Shown piece after piece: positions 1-11,292 of a stretch of DNA of 64,000 nt. The notes beneath the pieces are model-generated. The model had not been told where the DNA came from. It did no database searches and saw only the letters and a program-made list of their open reading frames with translations. A program made the position numbers and the translations under genes. This stretch comes from Gari tellinella (Eukaryota > Mollusca > Bivalvia > Cardiida > Psammobiidae), in NCBI GenBank assembly GCA_922989275.2, contig OV277868.1:55178216-55242215 (forward strand). Reading direction: 5' to 3'. Positions within the stretch are counted from its first letter, which is position 1, and every line of letters begins with the position of its first letter.

Positions 1-983
1 TACGTTTCCTGCTTGAGTCTTTTTCGTGTTTATATGTTCAGTTTCATTTACGTGAGAAATGAGTTTAGTTGCCGAATCAAACTTTTCATTACACTGATTG
101 ACGGAGTTTTGTTAATCGTCTCTCACACGCTGCCTAATGTCGCCAACAGTTGAAAGAGCGATCAAAATTATTTCCACAGTGCTTGCAAACATTAACTTCG
201 TGGTGTGATCTGTAACAAATGAAACAAAACAAACGCTTGAACTCTTTGCCTCTTAGAAACTCCTTTAGTCTACCTCGAGCAAACAGTATAGAACCAGATT
301 AGACACCACGCAAAGTGTTACGTTGAACATGATCTCTGCAGATTACTTTACCCCGTATCCTGTTATAAACATGACATCTGCTTTTATTCCAAAGTCAACC
401 AATATCACCGTTCGTCATTGCAGAATCTCTTGTCTACGTGTCAATCAGCTTGGATCCAGATCAGACTCTGTGTTACTCGATGTCTGATCTAAATGAAAAC
501 TCATTGTATTCTATTATACTCTCACTCCGCATGCATGAGTTAATTAGTCAACAGATTCTGTTATTAAGATTCATACGCAAATGTTGAAATAAATGGACAA
601 AAACATCAAACTATAAAACAAAATGTATGAAGACATATTATCAAATATCTGCAAACCGTGTAGATTCACATCAACCAATGAGTAGATTTTAAATTGAAAA
701 ATGATCTACAGCTACACAGTATACGTGATTTAACTTACCTAGTTTCTGGATATTGGACGCAGGCATTTTTCGTGAAGTGTATTTTCTCTTATATCCGCAG
801 AAGACTTTCCACGCTTATTAAAATAAAAAACATTTTCTAAGTTTTATCTCTCATATGTTCATTTTCACGCAAAATTATGGAAATTAATGAAAGAAGCTTA
901 TTGAGCAGATTGAAAGAAGAGTAGTCGTGTAAATGTTTATCGGTAGTCATAACAAAAGAAGATAGTTGAATATTTTTTTTAAG
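1..983. other. No recognised feature; possible intron
   Basis: No coding stretch, RNA gene or clear repeat is seen. Weak traces of the GATCAGAC-type hairpin repeat occur near 455-490. If the exon that follows is real, this is its upstream intron: the stretch ends in a T-rich tract (972-980) and AAG at 981-983. Confidence 0.4.
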
Positions 984-1165
984 AGGCCTACGCCGGGTTT
1001 GACACAAAGGAATGTGACAATATAGCAGAAAAGTATTGCAAGAAGCACGCTATTCCACTACTGAGAGCGGTAATAAAGGACGAGAGACCGGCAGATGTGA
1101 AGGCGTTCGTGATTACGTCTCCAAATTGCAGTGACAAGACATATCAGTCGATTTTAGATCTGTAA
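984..1165 (+). CDS. Probable terminal exon of an unrecognised spliced gene
   Basis: An open frame of about 60 codons starts right after an acceptor-like T-tract plus AAG and ends at TAA 1163-1165. An in-frame TAA spans the acceptor (980-982), so the frame is open only from the splice site. The peptide begins EAYAGFDTKECDNIAEKY and ends TYQSILDL; it is hydrophilic, rich in Lys/Asp/Glu, and has three Cys. Its codons look coding, unlike the AT-rich flanks. I do not recognise the family. There is no upstream ATG, so it should be the last exon of a gene that continues to the left of the window. AATAAA at 1806-1811 is a possible distal polyadenylation signal. The alternative is a chance open frame. 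Confidence 0.5.
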
Positions 1166-1198
1166 TGCGTTCCAGTTACATAAAACGTGCAAATAGTA

Positions 1199-1404
1199 CA
1201 GTAAAATCCCTCTATACGGACCATATCATTAGGTTAGAGTTTTCGTTTTTTAAGACTGGTGACAACTTAAATCAAGATGAAAGTAGAGCAGAAAGCTCCT
1301 TTAGGTGCACTCTGCTTTGCTTATATCTGTTTTATTCTGTCTCCTGTCAGTAAAACCATCAAATATACTCTTATTTAGCGGTCATTATATCGGGATTCTA
1401 TAGT
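1199..1404. mobile_element. Family E MITE-like element
   Basis: The ends are imperfect inverted repeats (GTAAAATCCCTCTATACGGA against TCATTATATCGGGATTCTATAG). Inside is a small hairpin around AGCAGAAAGCTCC/GGTGCACTCTGCTT. It resembles the elements at 3578-3785 and 43476-43674. It would lie in the 3' UTR of the preceding exon. Confidence 0.45.
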
Positions 1405-2001
1405 ATTAATCCTGGACTGACATGGCGTAATGTTTTTGTCAGATTTTAACAACGACGCGGAGACAAAGATTTGCTTTCTGGCGTTTTAAAGTATTTGAAA
1501 CATTATCAGAAATTAGTTGAAACTCGAAAGTCTTAGGTCTTGTACAATTATTCACTTTTATATCTAAAAACAACTTTCCAGCGTCAAAAACCATACGTTT
1601 GTCTAAACCCCGCAAGTTAACTTCAAATAGATAACAGTGGAAACCCATATCATATGGTTTTTATAGAAACTGTCTGAACAGGGTCTACACTGTTTGCATA
1701 GGACAAATATACTATTCACATGTAAACTGTTTGTAAACGTAGATAATACTAGTCGTTAAGGTTGAATGAGTTAAATATGTTTAGATGAAGACGGTAACAC
1801 GTCGAAATAAAGTTGATTATAATTGAAGCAGTAGTTGCGTTGTATAAGTGTTTTCTGAAGTGGACGTAGATGAATAACTTTGAGAAATGGGCGTCTTCTG
1901 TCCCGAGATACGTGAAAAACTAAAAACAAATTATTTTACTTTTCGCTCGTATTCCCGTATCTCGAAAAAATGCGCTCGTTTTTTCAAAGTTACATTCACG
2001 A
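1405..2001. other. Unannotated spacer
   Basis: Nothing coding is recognised. AATAAA at 1806-1811 may serve the exon at 984-1165. Confidence 0.4.
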
Positions 2002-2220
2002 TTTTAACTCTTTGCACGCTAGCGGCGAAACAATGATTACCTTTGCAAACAGTTTGGATCCTGGTGAGACGCTGCGTAACGCTTCGTCTCATCAGGATCC
2101 AAATTGTTTGCCCCTCTGGCCCTATTTTAAAATGAAGTTTTTAAAAATCTATTTTAAGAACAGTAGCAGACGACAATTATAGCATACAAAAAAAATAACC
2201 TAGCGTGCAAAGAGTTAAAA
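2002..2220. mobile_element. Core A hairpin element in a TIR shell
   Basis: Perfect 21-bp terminal inverted repeats (TTTTAACTCTTTGCACGCTA at 2002, complement ending 2220) enclose a hairpin at 2045-2112 that starts GCAAACAGTTTGGATCC and ends with its complement. It is non-autonomous and codes for nothing. Confidence 0.75.
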
Positions 2221-2730
2221 ACCCAGTTGTTTAAGGCTTTGTTTTCTTAAAAGAGGCCTTTTAAACTTGCTTTGTACTGGGTGTAAGAGCGTATGTGTAT
2301 CTTATTTTCTCAACCATCGATTAATTTCTTTTTTCTGGTTATTTTGTGCTTTCCATCGTTTTTGATGAAATGATACAACTTATCCACCCCTGAGAACGAA
2401 GCTGGGTGAGATGGGTTGTAGTAAATGTATTCTCATTCTAATATCTTCCCTCTATTCTCTCGACGAAGGATTAAATGAACGGTCGACGCTGAGAGGAAAG
2501 GTAAATACGGTTGAAACGGGGTAGTGTGCAAACACCGATCTCGGTTATTTATTTGCTCTGTTGACTGTGACGTAGCCGACCAAACACGCCTGGGATATCC
2601 CTTAGTTACGCGGCTTGCTCGAAATAAACGCTTTTATTTATGCTTTTCGGTGGATTACCACGATATAGCAGTGGATGATCACTTGGTAATCCACTGCAGT
2701 GGATTATCACCAATCGCTTTTATTATGAAT
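2221..2730. other. Spacer with a small hairpin at 2650-2711
   Basis: No gene is seen. GGTGGATTACC and GGTAATCCACTGCAGTGGATTATCACC form nested short palindromes at 2650-2711. Confidence 0.4.
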
Positions 2731-2880
2731 TTTCCCCGTAGGGCTCCCCAAGAATCGTAGTCAATCGTGTCTTATCGTTAAATTCCGGCAGTCCGATTTG
2801 TCGCGAACTACTCACCGGAAGAGCACGAATCCAAACTCGGGAGCAACGAAGTCATTCGGATGACGTCATTATACCGCCAA
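2731..2880. repeat. Dispersed repeat G with a CRE-like site
   Basis: This resembles 55351-55516: both run from a TTTCCCCGTA-like start through CCCCAAGAAxCGTAG and a GATTT.TCG.GAAC block to TGACGTCA (here 2861-2868). It could be a mobile element end or a conserved regulatory stretch. Confidence 0.4.
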
Positions 2881-3000
2881 CTGTCACGCGCATGTGTTCG
2901 ACATAAAACGTGGGGCTCAACACGGGATAAATAATGTACGTTCGCTTTCAATTTTTAAACAATTTCGTTTAAAAAGTGGCTTCAAAGCATAAATAAATAG

Positions 3001-3158
3001 AATAACTGTGTTTTTTCAGTGTAAGATCGAATTTAATCCATTTCGTGAACATCAGACTGTTATATTTTCACTCGTGGCTTCGCCACTCGTGAAAATATAA
3101 CGTCTGATGTTCACTCAATGGATTAAATTTCGATCTTGCACTGAAAAAAACAGTTATC
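3001..3158. repeat. Long hairpin, about 155 bp
   Basis: Near-perfect inverted repeat from AATAACTGTGTTTTTTCAGT to ACTGAAAAAAACAGTTAT. The apex is CTCGTGGCTTCGCCACTCG. It is non-coding and resembles a solo foldback element. Confidence 0.75.
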
Positions 3159-3577
3159 CTCTATGTAAACAACTTGCTCACTTTTGGACCTCTTTTTCCC
3201 GTAGCGTTAACAGAGGGAAATCCCTAGCAACCTGACCCATCTTATACTACTCCTTTGATATCTACATTTATTTAACCCGGTATCTGAAAGGCTCTACATG
3301 TTTGCCACTCAGATTAAATAAATCGTTAAAATTTAACATAAGTTGTATTGCATTTGCCTTTTGTTTGCGTTGAAATGGGAAAGAATAATTTTGTCTTCAT
3401 ACTGTCTTTTCGAAAATTAGAAAATTTGGTAACAACCGTGAGCACAATATTTGTATATCAGTCTATGCTATAGGAACAGGTGTAAGGGGGTATGATTTAC
3501 ATTTATTACACGCACTTTTTAAAATGGGACTTCATGCTTGCACTTGAAGACAATTTCATAAGTTTTTTATCACCTAC

Positions 3578-3785
3578 ACTAAAACCCCGCTATTGCGACC
3601 ACTAACTTGATTATTAGGCCTATAGGTGTTTGCGACAGGCGTCTGCTTAATGCAAGGTGGCAGTAAAACAGAAATCTCATGTAGGAGCTTTCTGTTTTGA
3701 TGTCATCTTACTTAAAGCTGCCACCTGTCTATTTTTTACAATAAATTAACCTTTGTTTTAGTGATCGTAATTGGGAAGTTTTACT
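3578..3785. mobile_element. Family E MITE-like element
   Basis: Ends ACTAAAACCCCGCTATTGCG and the roughly complementary TTTAGTGATCGTAATTGGGA. The internal hairpin (about 3640-3725) has a GGTGGCAG...CTGCCACC collar and a CAGAAA...TTTCTG stem. The collar matches other families here. Confidence 0.55.
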
Positions 3786-4745
3786 GTGTATATATAAATA
3801 ATTTTACAGTAGGAGATTAGGTGGACATGACGTCATTCATTTCGCGTTTTCAAGAGCGCAAACGAAACGTAAACGCAATGCAGTAAAATGTAGAAAAAGA
3901 CAAGTGTTTGACAACTGACAATGATTTATTTTTAACTTGAGTAACAAACAAGTTTGAGCCTGATCAAAAGTCGTATCCAAACATATTTGAACCAACATAG
4001 TTATTTTAGCACAAACGCGCTTATCGGAAAACAGAGCTCCAGATAAGGGGAGTATTTCAAAATCAAAAATCTTTATTTCTGCAGTAAACCCTATGGTGTG
4101 ACTACTCATTAGAATCGTCTCTTCGAGACTATTTTTTTTTTTTTTATTCAAGAATATTACAATCACATATGTATATACACTCATCTTCAGAGATAAATTT
4201 CACATACACAATATTTATATTTATTACACCTCGCTTTGAGTTACAATGTTAAATTCCCATAGACCTACAGTTAACATTTTGCATGTCTTTTACATCTATA
4301 CTGTCACTCTTTATGATATTCTTTTTGTGACGTCATTCTAAAGGACATTACTTTTTTACTACGTCCGAAAACGTACTGTCAGCCTTGACATGCCAATCGC
4401 TATTGGATACATTGGAACGTTTTAAAGAGTGGTAACTTATAATCAACTTTTGGCATTTTCTGTACAAGTTGCTTCCTTTTGTCCATTCCTTAACGATTTG
4501 CCATAATTTCGGAAGAGGATATTTGCCACCTAGACAATGTAAAGACGCTGTTTCTTCAATTCACTTATCATAACGTTCTTCTTTGTTTACTTGTAATATA
4601 ATTATAAACAATGTGACGTCGTAAGACGGCGACGTCATTTCCCGCGTTTTGTACATGTCCGCGCTAAATTGGTGTTCACAACACATTTTATAAAAGACGA
4701 AGAAAACGATTCCAAAGCCAGGGTTGATAAGCTCGGTGTAATAAA

Positions 4746-4889
4746 ATAAATATTAGATGTCAGTTTGCGTGACATTCAAATTGTCAACCCTCGAAAACAA
4801 GAATGTCACCCTCGGCTACGCCTCGGGGTGACATGCTGTTTCTCGGGTTGACAATTTGAATGTCACGCAAACTGCCATCTAATATTTAT
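4746..4889. repeat. Hairpin, copy 1
   Basis: A 144-bp inverted repeat from ATAAATATTAGATG to CATCTAATATTTAT. The apex region is CCCTCGGCTACGCCTCGGGG. Confidence 0.8.
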
Positions 4890-5274
4890 ATGATATACTG
4901 TATTATTACACCTCGCTTTGAGTTACAATGTTAAATTCCCATAGACCTACAGTTAACATTTTGCATGTCTTTTACATCTATTCAAAATATACTGTCACTC
5001 TTTATGATATTCTTTTTGTGACGTCACTCTAAAGGACATTACTTTTTTACTCCGTCCGAAAACGTACTGTCAGCATTGACATTGAGTTCGCTATTGGATA
5101 CATTGGAACGTTATAAAGAGTGGTAACATAATTATAAACAACGTGACGTCATAGACGGCGACGTCGTTTCCCGCGTTACGTACATGTCTGCGCTAAATTA
5201 GTATTCACAACACATTTTACAAAATACAAATGAGACGATTCTCAAGCTAGAATTGATAAGCTCGGTGTAATAAA

Positions 5275-5418
5275 ATAAATATTAGATGTCAGTTTGCGTG
5301 ACATTCAAATTGTCAACCCTCGAAAACAAGAATGTCACCCTCGGCTACGCCTCGGGGTGACATGCTGTTTCTCGGGTTGACAATTTGAATGTCACGCAAA
5401 CTGCCATCTAATATTTAT
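5275..5418. repeat. Hairpin, copy 2
   Basis: Identical in layout, and nearly in sequence, to 4746-4889. It closes unit 2 of the tandem duplication. Confidence 0.8.
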
Positions 5419-6406
5419 ATAATGTAATTTAAGAAAGTCACAACCTCATGTGTACAGTATGTATGTACATTCATATCAATATTTATATCAATATACATGT
5501 ATATATATATATATTGTCGTTGAAACTTTGAATGCTGATCAATGTTTGTGTTTGATATATTCAAGAAAGTGGTGTTTTCCAAATTTTTAGCGCTGGTGGA
5601 TATGCATAGAATTTTCATCTACACTGTCTTCAGCATTCAGAGAATCAACGACAATATATTCCATTTAACAAAAGAGTGAACTTTTTTTTTAATATTGCAA
5701 TGTTCAAGAGTTGTTATGAATTTTTGGAGAAAAAAAAGAGAAATAAGAAAAAATTGGAAGAGAAAAAGTATATAGATTTTTTATTCTTGTAGAAATATGC
5801 TATGTGACTATATGTAGTTTGTTAGAAAAAGCTTTACAATTGTCCATGAATTATCTGTTTTAGCTGTGTTTTGACTTATATCTAATGCCAATTTTAAGGA
5901 GTTTTTTATTCCGGTTATTGACGGTATAATTTCTTTGCATTTACACAGAAAAATATATCTTTTTATTTCTAAGAAAAAAATATCAAGTTTGTAGTCTTTT
6001 CTGTCTTCGAAACTATTCTAATGAGTAGTCACACCATAGGATTTTGTGCTGAAATAATTGAGAAAATGTTGATTTTGTTCAGTTTACCCCCTCTTATCTG
6101 GAGCTGAGGGACAATAATAATGTCTTCGCCACCGTAAAGTTAAATCTCGGAAAACCGATTCCTTCCGAAATGTTCCGAAAATCTTCGGTTCATAGAGAAT
6201 CAGGATTAATGAGGTTTAGCTGTCTTTCAAAAGAACGAACGTGAAATGGCATTTTATACATGTAAGGCAGTTTAACCCATTTATGCCAAATGTATTATTC
6301 CGTGCTTATAATTATATTGGATAAGTCGAGTTTTTCTGCAAGGGTAGTTTTATCTATTGTTTCCAGTGTATTTCGACTTGTAACAAAGTTTGCGCGTCAA
6401 ACACCG

Positions 6407-6884
6407 GTAGCGCGTTCAAGTACCGTATCAGCGAACAGCAACATTAACCGATGCAAACAACCCATATAGTACGACATCTAACGTTCACCAATACTCTTCA
6501 ATAATAACACATTACGCCCCCATGTTTAATATTTTTCCAAGTTCACGAACGATTTATGTACGGATCGAAATAACACAAGCAAAAGTGTACTAATTAACTG
6601 AAATGCATCAATTTTACCGCATATAAAAATAAGAATTAGCTGCTCAGATGTAAGCTGCTTTGTTTGATACATTAGTATCGAAAAATGTTGGTTTATTGAT
6701 GAGAAATTAAGTCGGGACAGTTCGCTGGTTTTATTAAATTCATTTGGTCGCCATTTTGTTTTCCTTGTTGGCCGTGGCTAACTACTTCTGAGGCCGTTCG
6801 TGCCGTTCGCAATCGATAACGTGCAAACAGTTGTCAAATTGTTACCGTTTTCTGATGCAATCGATACAGTACTTGAACGCGCTA
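6407..6884. mobile_element. Inverted-repeat-bounded 480-bp element
   Basis: GTAGCGCGTTCAAGTACCGT at 6407 is matched by the complement of GTACTTGAACGCGCTAC near 6884, with 22 of 23 bases pairing. No coding is seen between them. The rest of 6108-7070 holds nothing I recognise. Confidence 0.5.
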
Positions 6885-7070
6885 CGGGTCTCCTTTGTTG
6901 AAGGGACATAAACACATTCAACCCTAGCGACGAGTATACTCATCATTTACAAGCGTTCACATGTCCTTAATGACTACTCTTTGTGAAGGACACATATAGA
7001 CGTTACTGAGAGGGTTAATGTCAATGGACAAATGTTCGGAGCCCGATGAGACGACAAGAAACTCCGTACA

Positions 7071-7314
7071 GGGCCCGTTTCATAAAGAATCTTAAGCCTT
7101 ATCTTTGCTGCGGAAACAGTGCAATTTGTCGTAACTTTACGACAGCCTCAGACCACTCTTAACTCTGGCTGCAGTGTCGTACGTAAGTTTTGCGGTTAAG
7201 AGAGAGTTAAGCGAGGTCTATGAAACGCTCTTAACTTAACTAAGATATTGGCGTAAGTCTAGGAGTTGCGATAAATAGTTAAGTTAAGATAAGATTCTCT
7301 ATGAAACGCTACCC
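7071..7314. mobile_element. Inverted-repeat element, GGGCCCGTTTCATA type
   Basis: Starts GGGCCCGTTTCATAAAGAAT and ends TCTATGAAACGCTACCC, so the ends are complementary. Repeated CTTAAC/GTTAAG motifs inside can pair. The ends resemble family C (8164-8403). Confidence 0.5.
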
Positions 7315-7483
7315 ATCTAAAATTTGAGTAAAAGAAATGAGAATTTTGTGTTAATTTTGTCTTTGCTGTGTGAAGTAATAGATGTCAAGGCATAGGAGGG
7401 TGCATTGATATATGGCTTCTCGTAAACTTAGAATGGGCGTAAAACCATCTTAGCAATAACAACAACAACATCATACGATTCGT

Positions 7484-7551
7484 GGGCTAGCGCTAGTTGA
7501 ATTGATGTTAAATATCATGACGCATGTGTCGCTGGTTCGAATCCAACTGGA
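7484..7551 (+). repeat. tRNA-like segment (SINE head candidate)
   Basis: GGCTAGCGCTAGTTG resembles an A box and CTGGTTCGAATCC is a good B box about 45 bases downstream. I cannot fold it into a full cloverleaf, so it is tRNA-derived rather than a tRNA gene. An ACAACAACAAC run lies just upstream. Confidence 0.35.
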
Positions 7552-7766
7552 CTACATAATTGTATAAATGATTATTGGGATGAAACCTTTAAAACTGAGT
7601 ATTGATGATTCGGTGTTATACATCGGGCATATTAAAGAACCAGTGTTTCCCCAACAGTGGGATTCTATCAGCAGTCTTGCACTTTCCCAAAAACAATAGA
7701 TAACACACGTCTACTGGGGGTTTCTCCAACAAAATGGGTCCATGTTGAATTGGAGGGACGATAAAC

Positions 7767-7987
7767 TTAACCCATTTGTGCCCAGTGGATTCTTTCATGC
7801 TTATTGATTGGAATAGTCCATTTTTATATAAGGGGTGCCTGGTCTAAATTTTCATTTTCGTTCTGTTTTATATTTAAATTCCTAACAGCAAACAGTGTAG
7901 ACTCTGATCAGACGCCGCATAATCTGATCAGAGTCTACACTGTTTGCCTATGTCCCATATATGGGACCGTGGGAACAAATGGGTTAA
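7767..7987. mobile_element. Core A element, TTAACCCATTTGTGCC shell
   Basis: The ends TTAACCCATTTGTGCC and GGAACAAATGGGTTAA are inverted. The core hairpin 7888-7947 runs GCAAACAGTGTAGACTCTGA to its complement. Related shells: 8584-8788, 46817-46983, 54948-55173. Confidence 0.7.
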
Positions 7988-8163
7988 TCGATACACACAC
8001 ACTCGGAGGACAGAATCAACCATCGCTGGGTGCAAATCCTTGCAATTAGCTGCGCAGTACATGTATAATATTGAACGGTGTGATTTGGTTTCCATCGTCT
8101 ACGCTGCCCGGAATAATTTGAGGCGCTGTTGTTAAGACGTTTTGTGAAGCAGGATGTAGCTCT

Positions 8164-8403
8164 GGGTCCGTTTCATAAAACAACGTACGACAAAAACGGT
8201 CGTAAGTCAAACATTTAAAATACATTTAATTTCTGATTTCTCTATCTAATCCAGTCTTGTGACATCTCTTTGAAATTGTCTTGAAAAGACGATTCTTAAG
8301 AGTTGTCACAAGACATGACTAAATGGAAAAGTAAATGACAATTGAGACTTTTATAATCTGACTTACGATAACATTTGTCGTATGAAGTTTTATGAAACGG
8401 ACC
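8164..8403. mobile_element. Family C hairpin element
   Basis: Ends GGGTCCGTTTCATAAAAC and GTTTTATGAAACGGACC are inverted. Subterminal GTACGACAAA...TTTGTCGTA and a central GTCTTGTGACATCTCTTTG...AGTTGTCACAAGAC stem make most of it self-complementary. Other copies: 32528-32768, 32195-32300 (partial), and 58283 to 61586 (split). Confidence 0.75.
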
Positions 8404-8583
8404 ACTGGAACATTTCATGTTAAACCACATAGGCGGATCGGAGCACCATTACAGCTTTGCCTTACTGGTGTGTTGCTCTGTATGCTGATGCTTATGATTA
8501 ATTAGGCAAACTACCTTGGAGCAAATGAAACCTTTAATTTTCTCCTATAAATATTCTCCTATAAGTTATTTGGTCTCATCAAT

Positions 8584-8788
8584 GGTTAACGCATTTGCGT
8601 CTAGTGGATTATTCCATGCTTACATGTATATATTGGATTTATTTAAGGATGCCTTTTCTCTATATTTTCATTTTTGTTTCGTTTTCTATTGAAAGTTAAC
8701 TGTGTAGGCTATGATCAGACGCCACATTATGCTGCGTCTTGTGTTTGCCTAAGTCCCATATATGGGATCGTTGGCACAACTAGGTTAA
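8584..8788. mobile_element. Degenerate core A element
   Basis: Same shell as 7767-7987 (GGTTAACGCATTTGCG... / ...CACAACTAGGTTAA). The core hairpin has lost much of one arm. Confidence 0.5.
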
Positions 8789-8847
8789 AGCAGACCTCGA
8801 GAAAAATCGTTACCACTCGGGCGAATAAGGAAGAAAGTTTACAATAT

Positions 8848-9445
8848 TAGCACGACCTGCTACATGTACGGAATAGAGCATGGATGCTACAACATTAACA
8901 TTTACTACTATGAAATAGGGTACATGTATGTATGATATAGTATTTACATGAACTGTCATGAAATAGAGCATGGATGATATAATATTAACATGAACTGCCA
9001 TGAAATAGAGCATGGATGTTACAACATTAACATGAACTGTCGGGAACTAGAGCATGTACATGTATAATACAATATTGACATGAACTGCTATCAATTAGGG
9101 TATGTATGCTACAACATTAAGTTGAACTGCAATGAAATAGAGCATGCATGATTTAGTATTAACAGGAATTGCTATGAAAATGTGTATGTTTGGCATACAA
9201 TTAATATGAACTGTTATGAGATAGAACATGTATGATGTAATACATGTATTAACATTGACTGCTATAAAAATAAAACGTGTATGATATAATGTTAACACGA
9301 ACTACTATCATAAAGTGTATGTATGCTACAATATTAACACGAACTGCTATGAAAAAGAGCATAGACTATATAGCATTGTACTCTGAACTGCTGTGAAAAA
9401 GAGCACGTTTGATATAATATTTACAAGGACTGCTATCTAATAATG
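8848..9445. repeat. Minisatellite, left block
   Basis: Degenerate tandem units of roughly 42-60 bp built around CATGAACTGCTATGAAATAG and AGCATGTATGATATAATATT. It is the same repeat as 10645-11292, from which the mariner insertion separates it. Confidence 0.75.
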
Positions 9446-10644
9446 TACGAGGGTTGTTCGGAAAGTTCGTAGAATTTTGCTATAAAAATACGTATAGTCG
9501 TAGTTGGATGCAAAAAATTAGATCAACATTAATTTCCAGATCTGTGCTACATATTCTGTGAAAATCGGCAATATACGCTTAAACACATTTTTTCTATGCA
9601 TCTTACAAATACATACATAACGCATACCCGGAGCACGTCAACGTCGACGTGACGTCAAACGTTATATACGTCAAGCGAACGTCTCACTTTCCCAACATAA
9701 TCACCCGCAGTATCCACCTACTCGTTATGGCTTTCTAACTCATTTTACGCATGTTTCTGTATACAAGTCCTCACTGAATGTATATACAAATTTCTGGGTC
9801 TGTTTGGTAAATTCAGCTGCTGAAACAAATGTAATTCCATGTAAGCTCGCCTTTAACTCTGTCAGCACTCTAAAATCCATGGGAGCCAATTCGGGGCCGT
9901 TTGGCGGGTGTTCTTACATATCAAACCATAGTAAGCTGATTTCTAACTGCGTTGAAGCTGCTCTACGATCCGGTTCATTATCCTGATGTAGCATTACGCG
10001 CTCAAGATCCATGTGTAGTCGCTTCTCTCGTATCTCATCCGTAGTGTGCTTCTGTCCTTAAAATCGTCACCTTCGGCATCGTTTTGGCAGAGAAACATCT
10101 GAGAGCATCGAACTCGGTTCTTCTTTCCCTTGTCCGTGAACAACCTCGGCACCCAGCGTGCTCTAACGTTATACATACCAAGTTCATCTATTAATAGTTC
10201 AAGTACGGTAGAGCAAGAAACACCAATTTTATCAAGCATATATCTTACTGTTGTAACTCTGTCCGCATTTTCCTTATCTTTTCACTTGTCCTTAATGGAA
10301 GCAGCTAAGATTGATGGTCGGTCGCTCCTAGGAGCGTCCTGGATCGATTATTTTCCATTCCTAAAAAGTGATCGCCATTTATACAGGAATGCGAGACTCA
10401 ACTTCTTGTCATATTTTCCCGTGGATTTAATCATTTTAAGAGTTTTTGTCGGCGATTTACCTACAGGAACATAATTTTATTTACAACAGTTTGCAAGTCA
10501 ACGTCACTGGTCGACGTCATTTCTTTTTAGTTCGCATTTCCGCTATCTGTAGACTAAATACTGTAAATTCTGTTCAAGCGCTTACAATGTTTTGAAACTA
10601 TGAGTAACTAACGTCATGACGTCACGTTACAATCAGACCTCGTA
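9446..10644 (-). mobile_element. Degenerate mariner element
   Basis: It begins TACGAGGGTTGTTCGGAAAG, a typical mariner terminus, and ends CCTCGTA. The length of about 1.2 kb suits the family. It is inserted in the minisatellite and carries a broken minus-strand transposase. Confidence 0.75.
9760..10470 (-). pseudogene. mariner transposase pseudogene
   Basis: Read on the minus strand, the parts come in mariner order. First is a helix-turn-helix region (LYKWRSLFRNGK, then SIQDAPRSDRPS, near 10350). Next is the DNA-binding/linker part MLDKIGVSCSTVLELLIDEL (10239 downward) with the WVPRLFTDK motif and AEGDDFKDR. Last is HQDNEP, AASTQLEISLLWFD and PNGPELAPMDF (about 9990-9860). PNGPELAPMDF replaces the usual YSPDLAPxDF, so a catalytic Asp is Glu. 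Stops and frameshifts interrupt it throughout. The enzyme would cut and paste the element at TA sites; this copy cannot. Confidence 0.75.
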
Positions 10645-11292
10645 TATATGCTTCACAAATAACTTGAACTGTCATGAAAAAGGGTATGCATGATATACTG
10701 TTAACATGAACTACTATTAAATAGAGCATGCATTATTTAATATTAACGCATGAACTACCATGCAATTGAGCAATGATGATACAACCTTCACTTGAACTGC
10801 TATGAAAAAGAGGATGTATGATACACTATTGAGATGAACTGCCATGAAATAGAGCATGGATGATAAAATATTGACTGAACTGCTATGAAATAGGATATTA
10901 AGTTACAACATTTACTTGAACTGCAATGAAATAGGGCATGTATGATATAATATTGACACGGACTGGTATGTAACAGAGCATGTATGCTGTAATATAAACA
11001 AGAACTGCTATGAAACAGAGTATGTATGATGTAATATAAACATGAACTGCTATGAAACAGAGCATGTATGCTATAATATAAACAAGACCTGCTATGAAAC
11101 AGAGCATGTATGATGCAATATAAACAAGAACTGCTATGAAACAGAGCATGTATGATGTAATATAAACATGAATTGCCATGAAACAGAGCATGTATGCTGT
11201 AATATAAACAAGAACTGCTATGAAACAGAGTATTTATGATGTAATATAAACAAGAACTGCTATGAAATAGAGCATGTAACAGGGATTGCAAC
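10645..11292. repeat. 42-bp minisatellite, right block
   Basis: About 15 units. The best preserved (10970-11290) repeat every 42 bp as AAGAACTGCTATGAAACAGA followed by GCATGTATGATGTAATATAAAC. Because 42 is a multiple of 3, long frames stay open on the minus strand with a 14-residue repeat (HALFHSSSCLYYII). This is periodicity, not a gene. Confidence 0.85.

Larger units (their letters stand above)
4222..5420 (+). repeat. Tandem duplication, units of 670 and 517 bp
   Basis: Unit 1 (4222-4891) and unit 2 (4904-5420) both begin TATTACACCTCGCTTTGAG and both end in the same hairpin. Unit 2 lacks a block corresponding to roughly 4440-4600 of unit 1. The copies differ by scattered substitutions, so the duplication is not very recent. 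Confidence 0.8.
4032..6107. mobile_element. hAT-like hairpin MITE split at its apex
   Basis: The arms 4032-4130 and 6003-6107 are inverted copies of one another. They match the two halves of the compact hairpin at 34529-34719, with CAGAGCTCCAGATAAGG at the outer end and TCGTCTCTTCGAGAC at the apex. The 1.87 kb between them (4131-6002) sits exactly at the loop and begins with a long T run, as after insertion of poly(A)-tailed DNA or after a larger internal rearrangement. Confidence 0.7.

Noticed and set aside
8848..11292. CRISPR-like array of regular repeats
   Set aside because: Units are contiguous with no unique spacers, in an animal-type sequence: a minisatellite.
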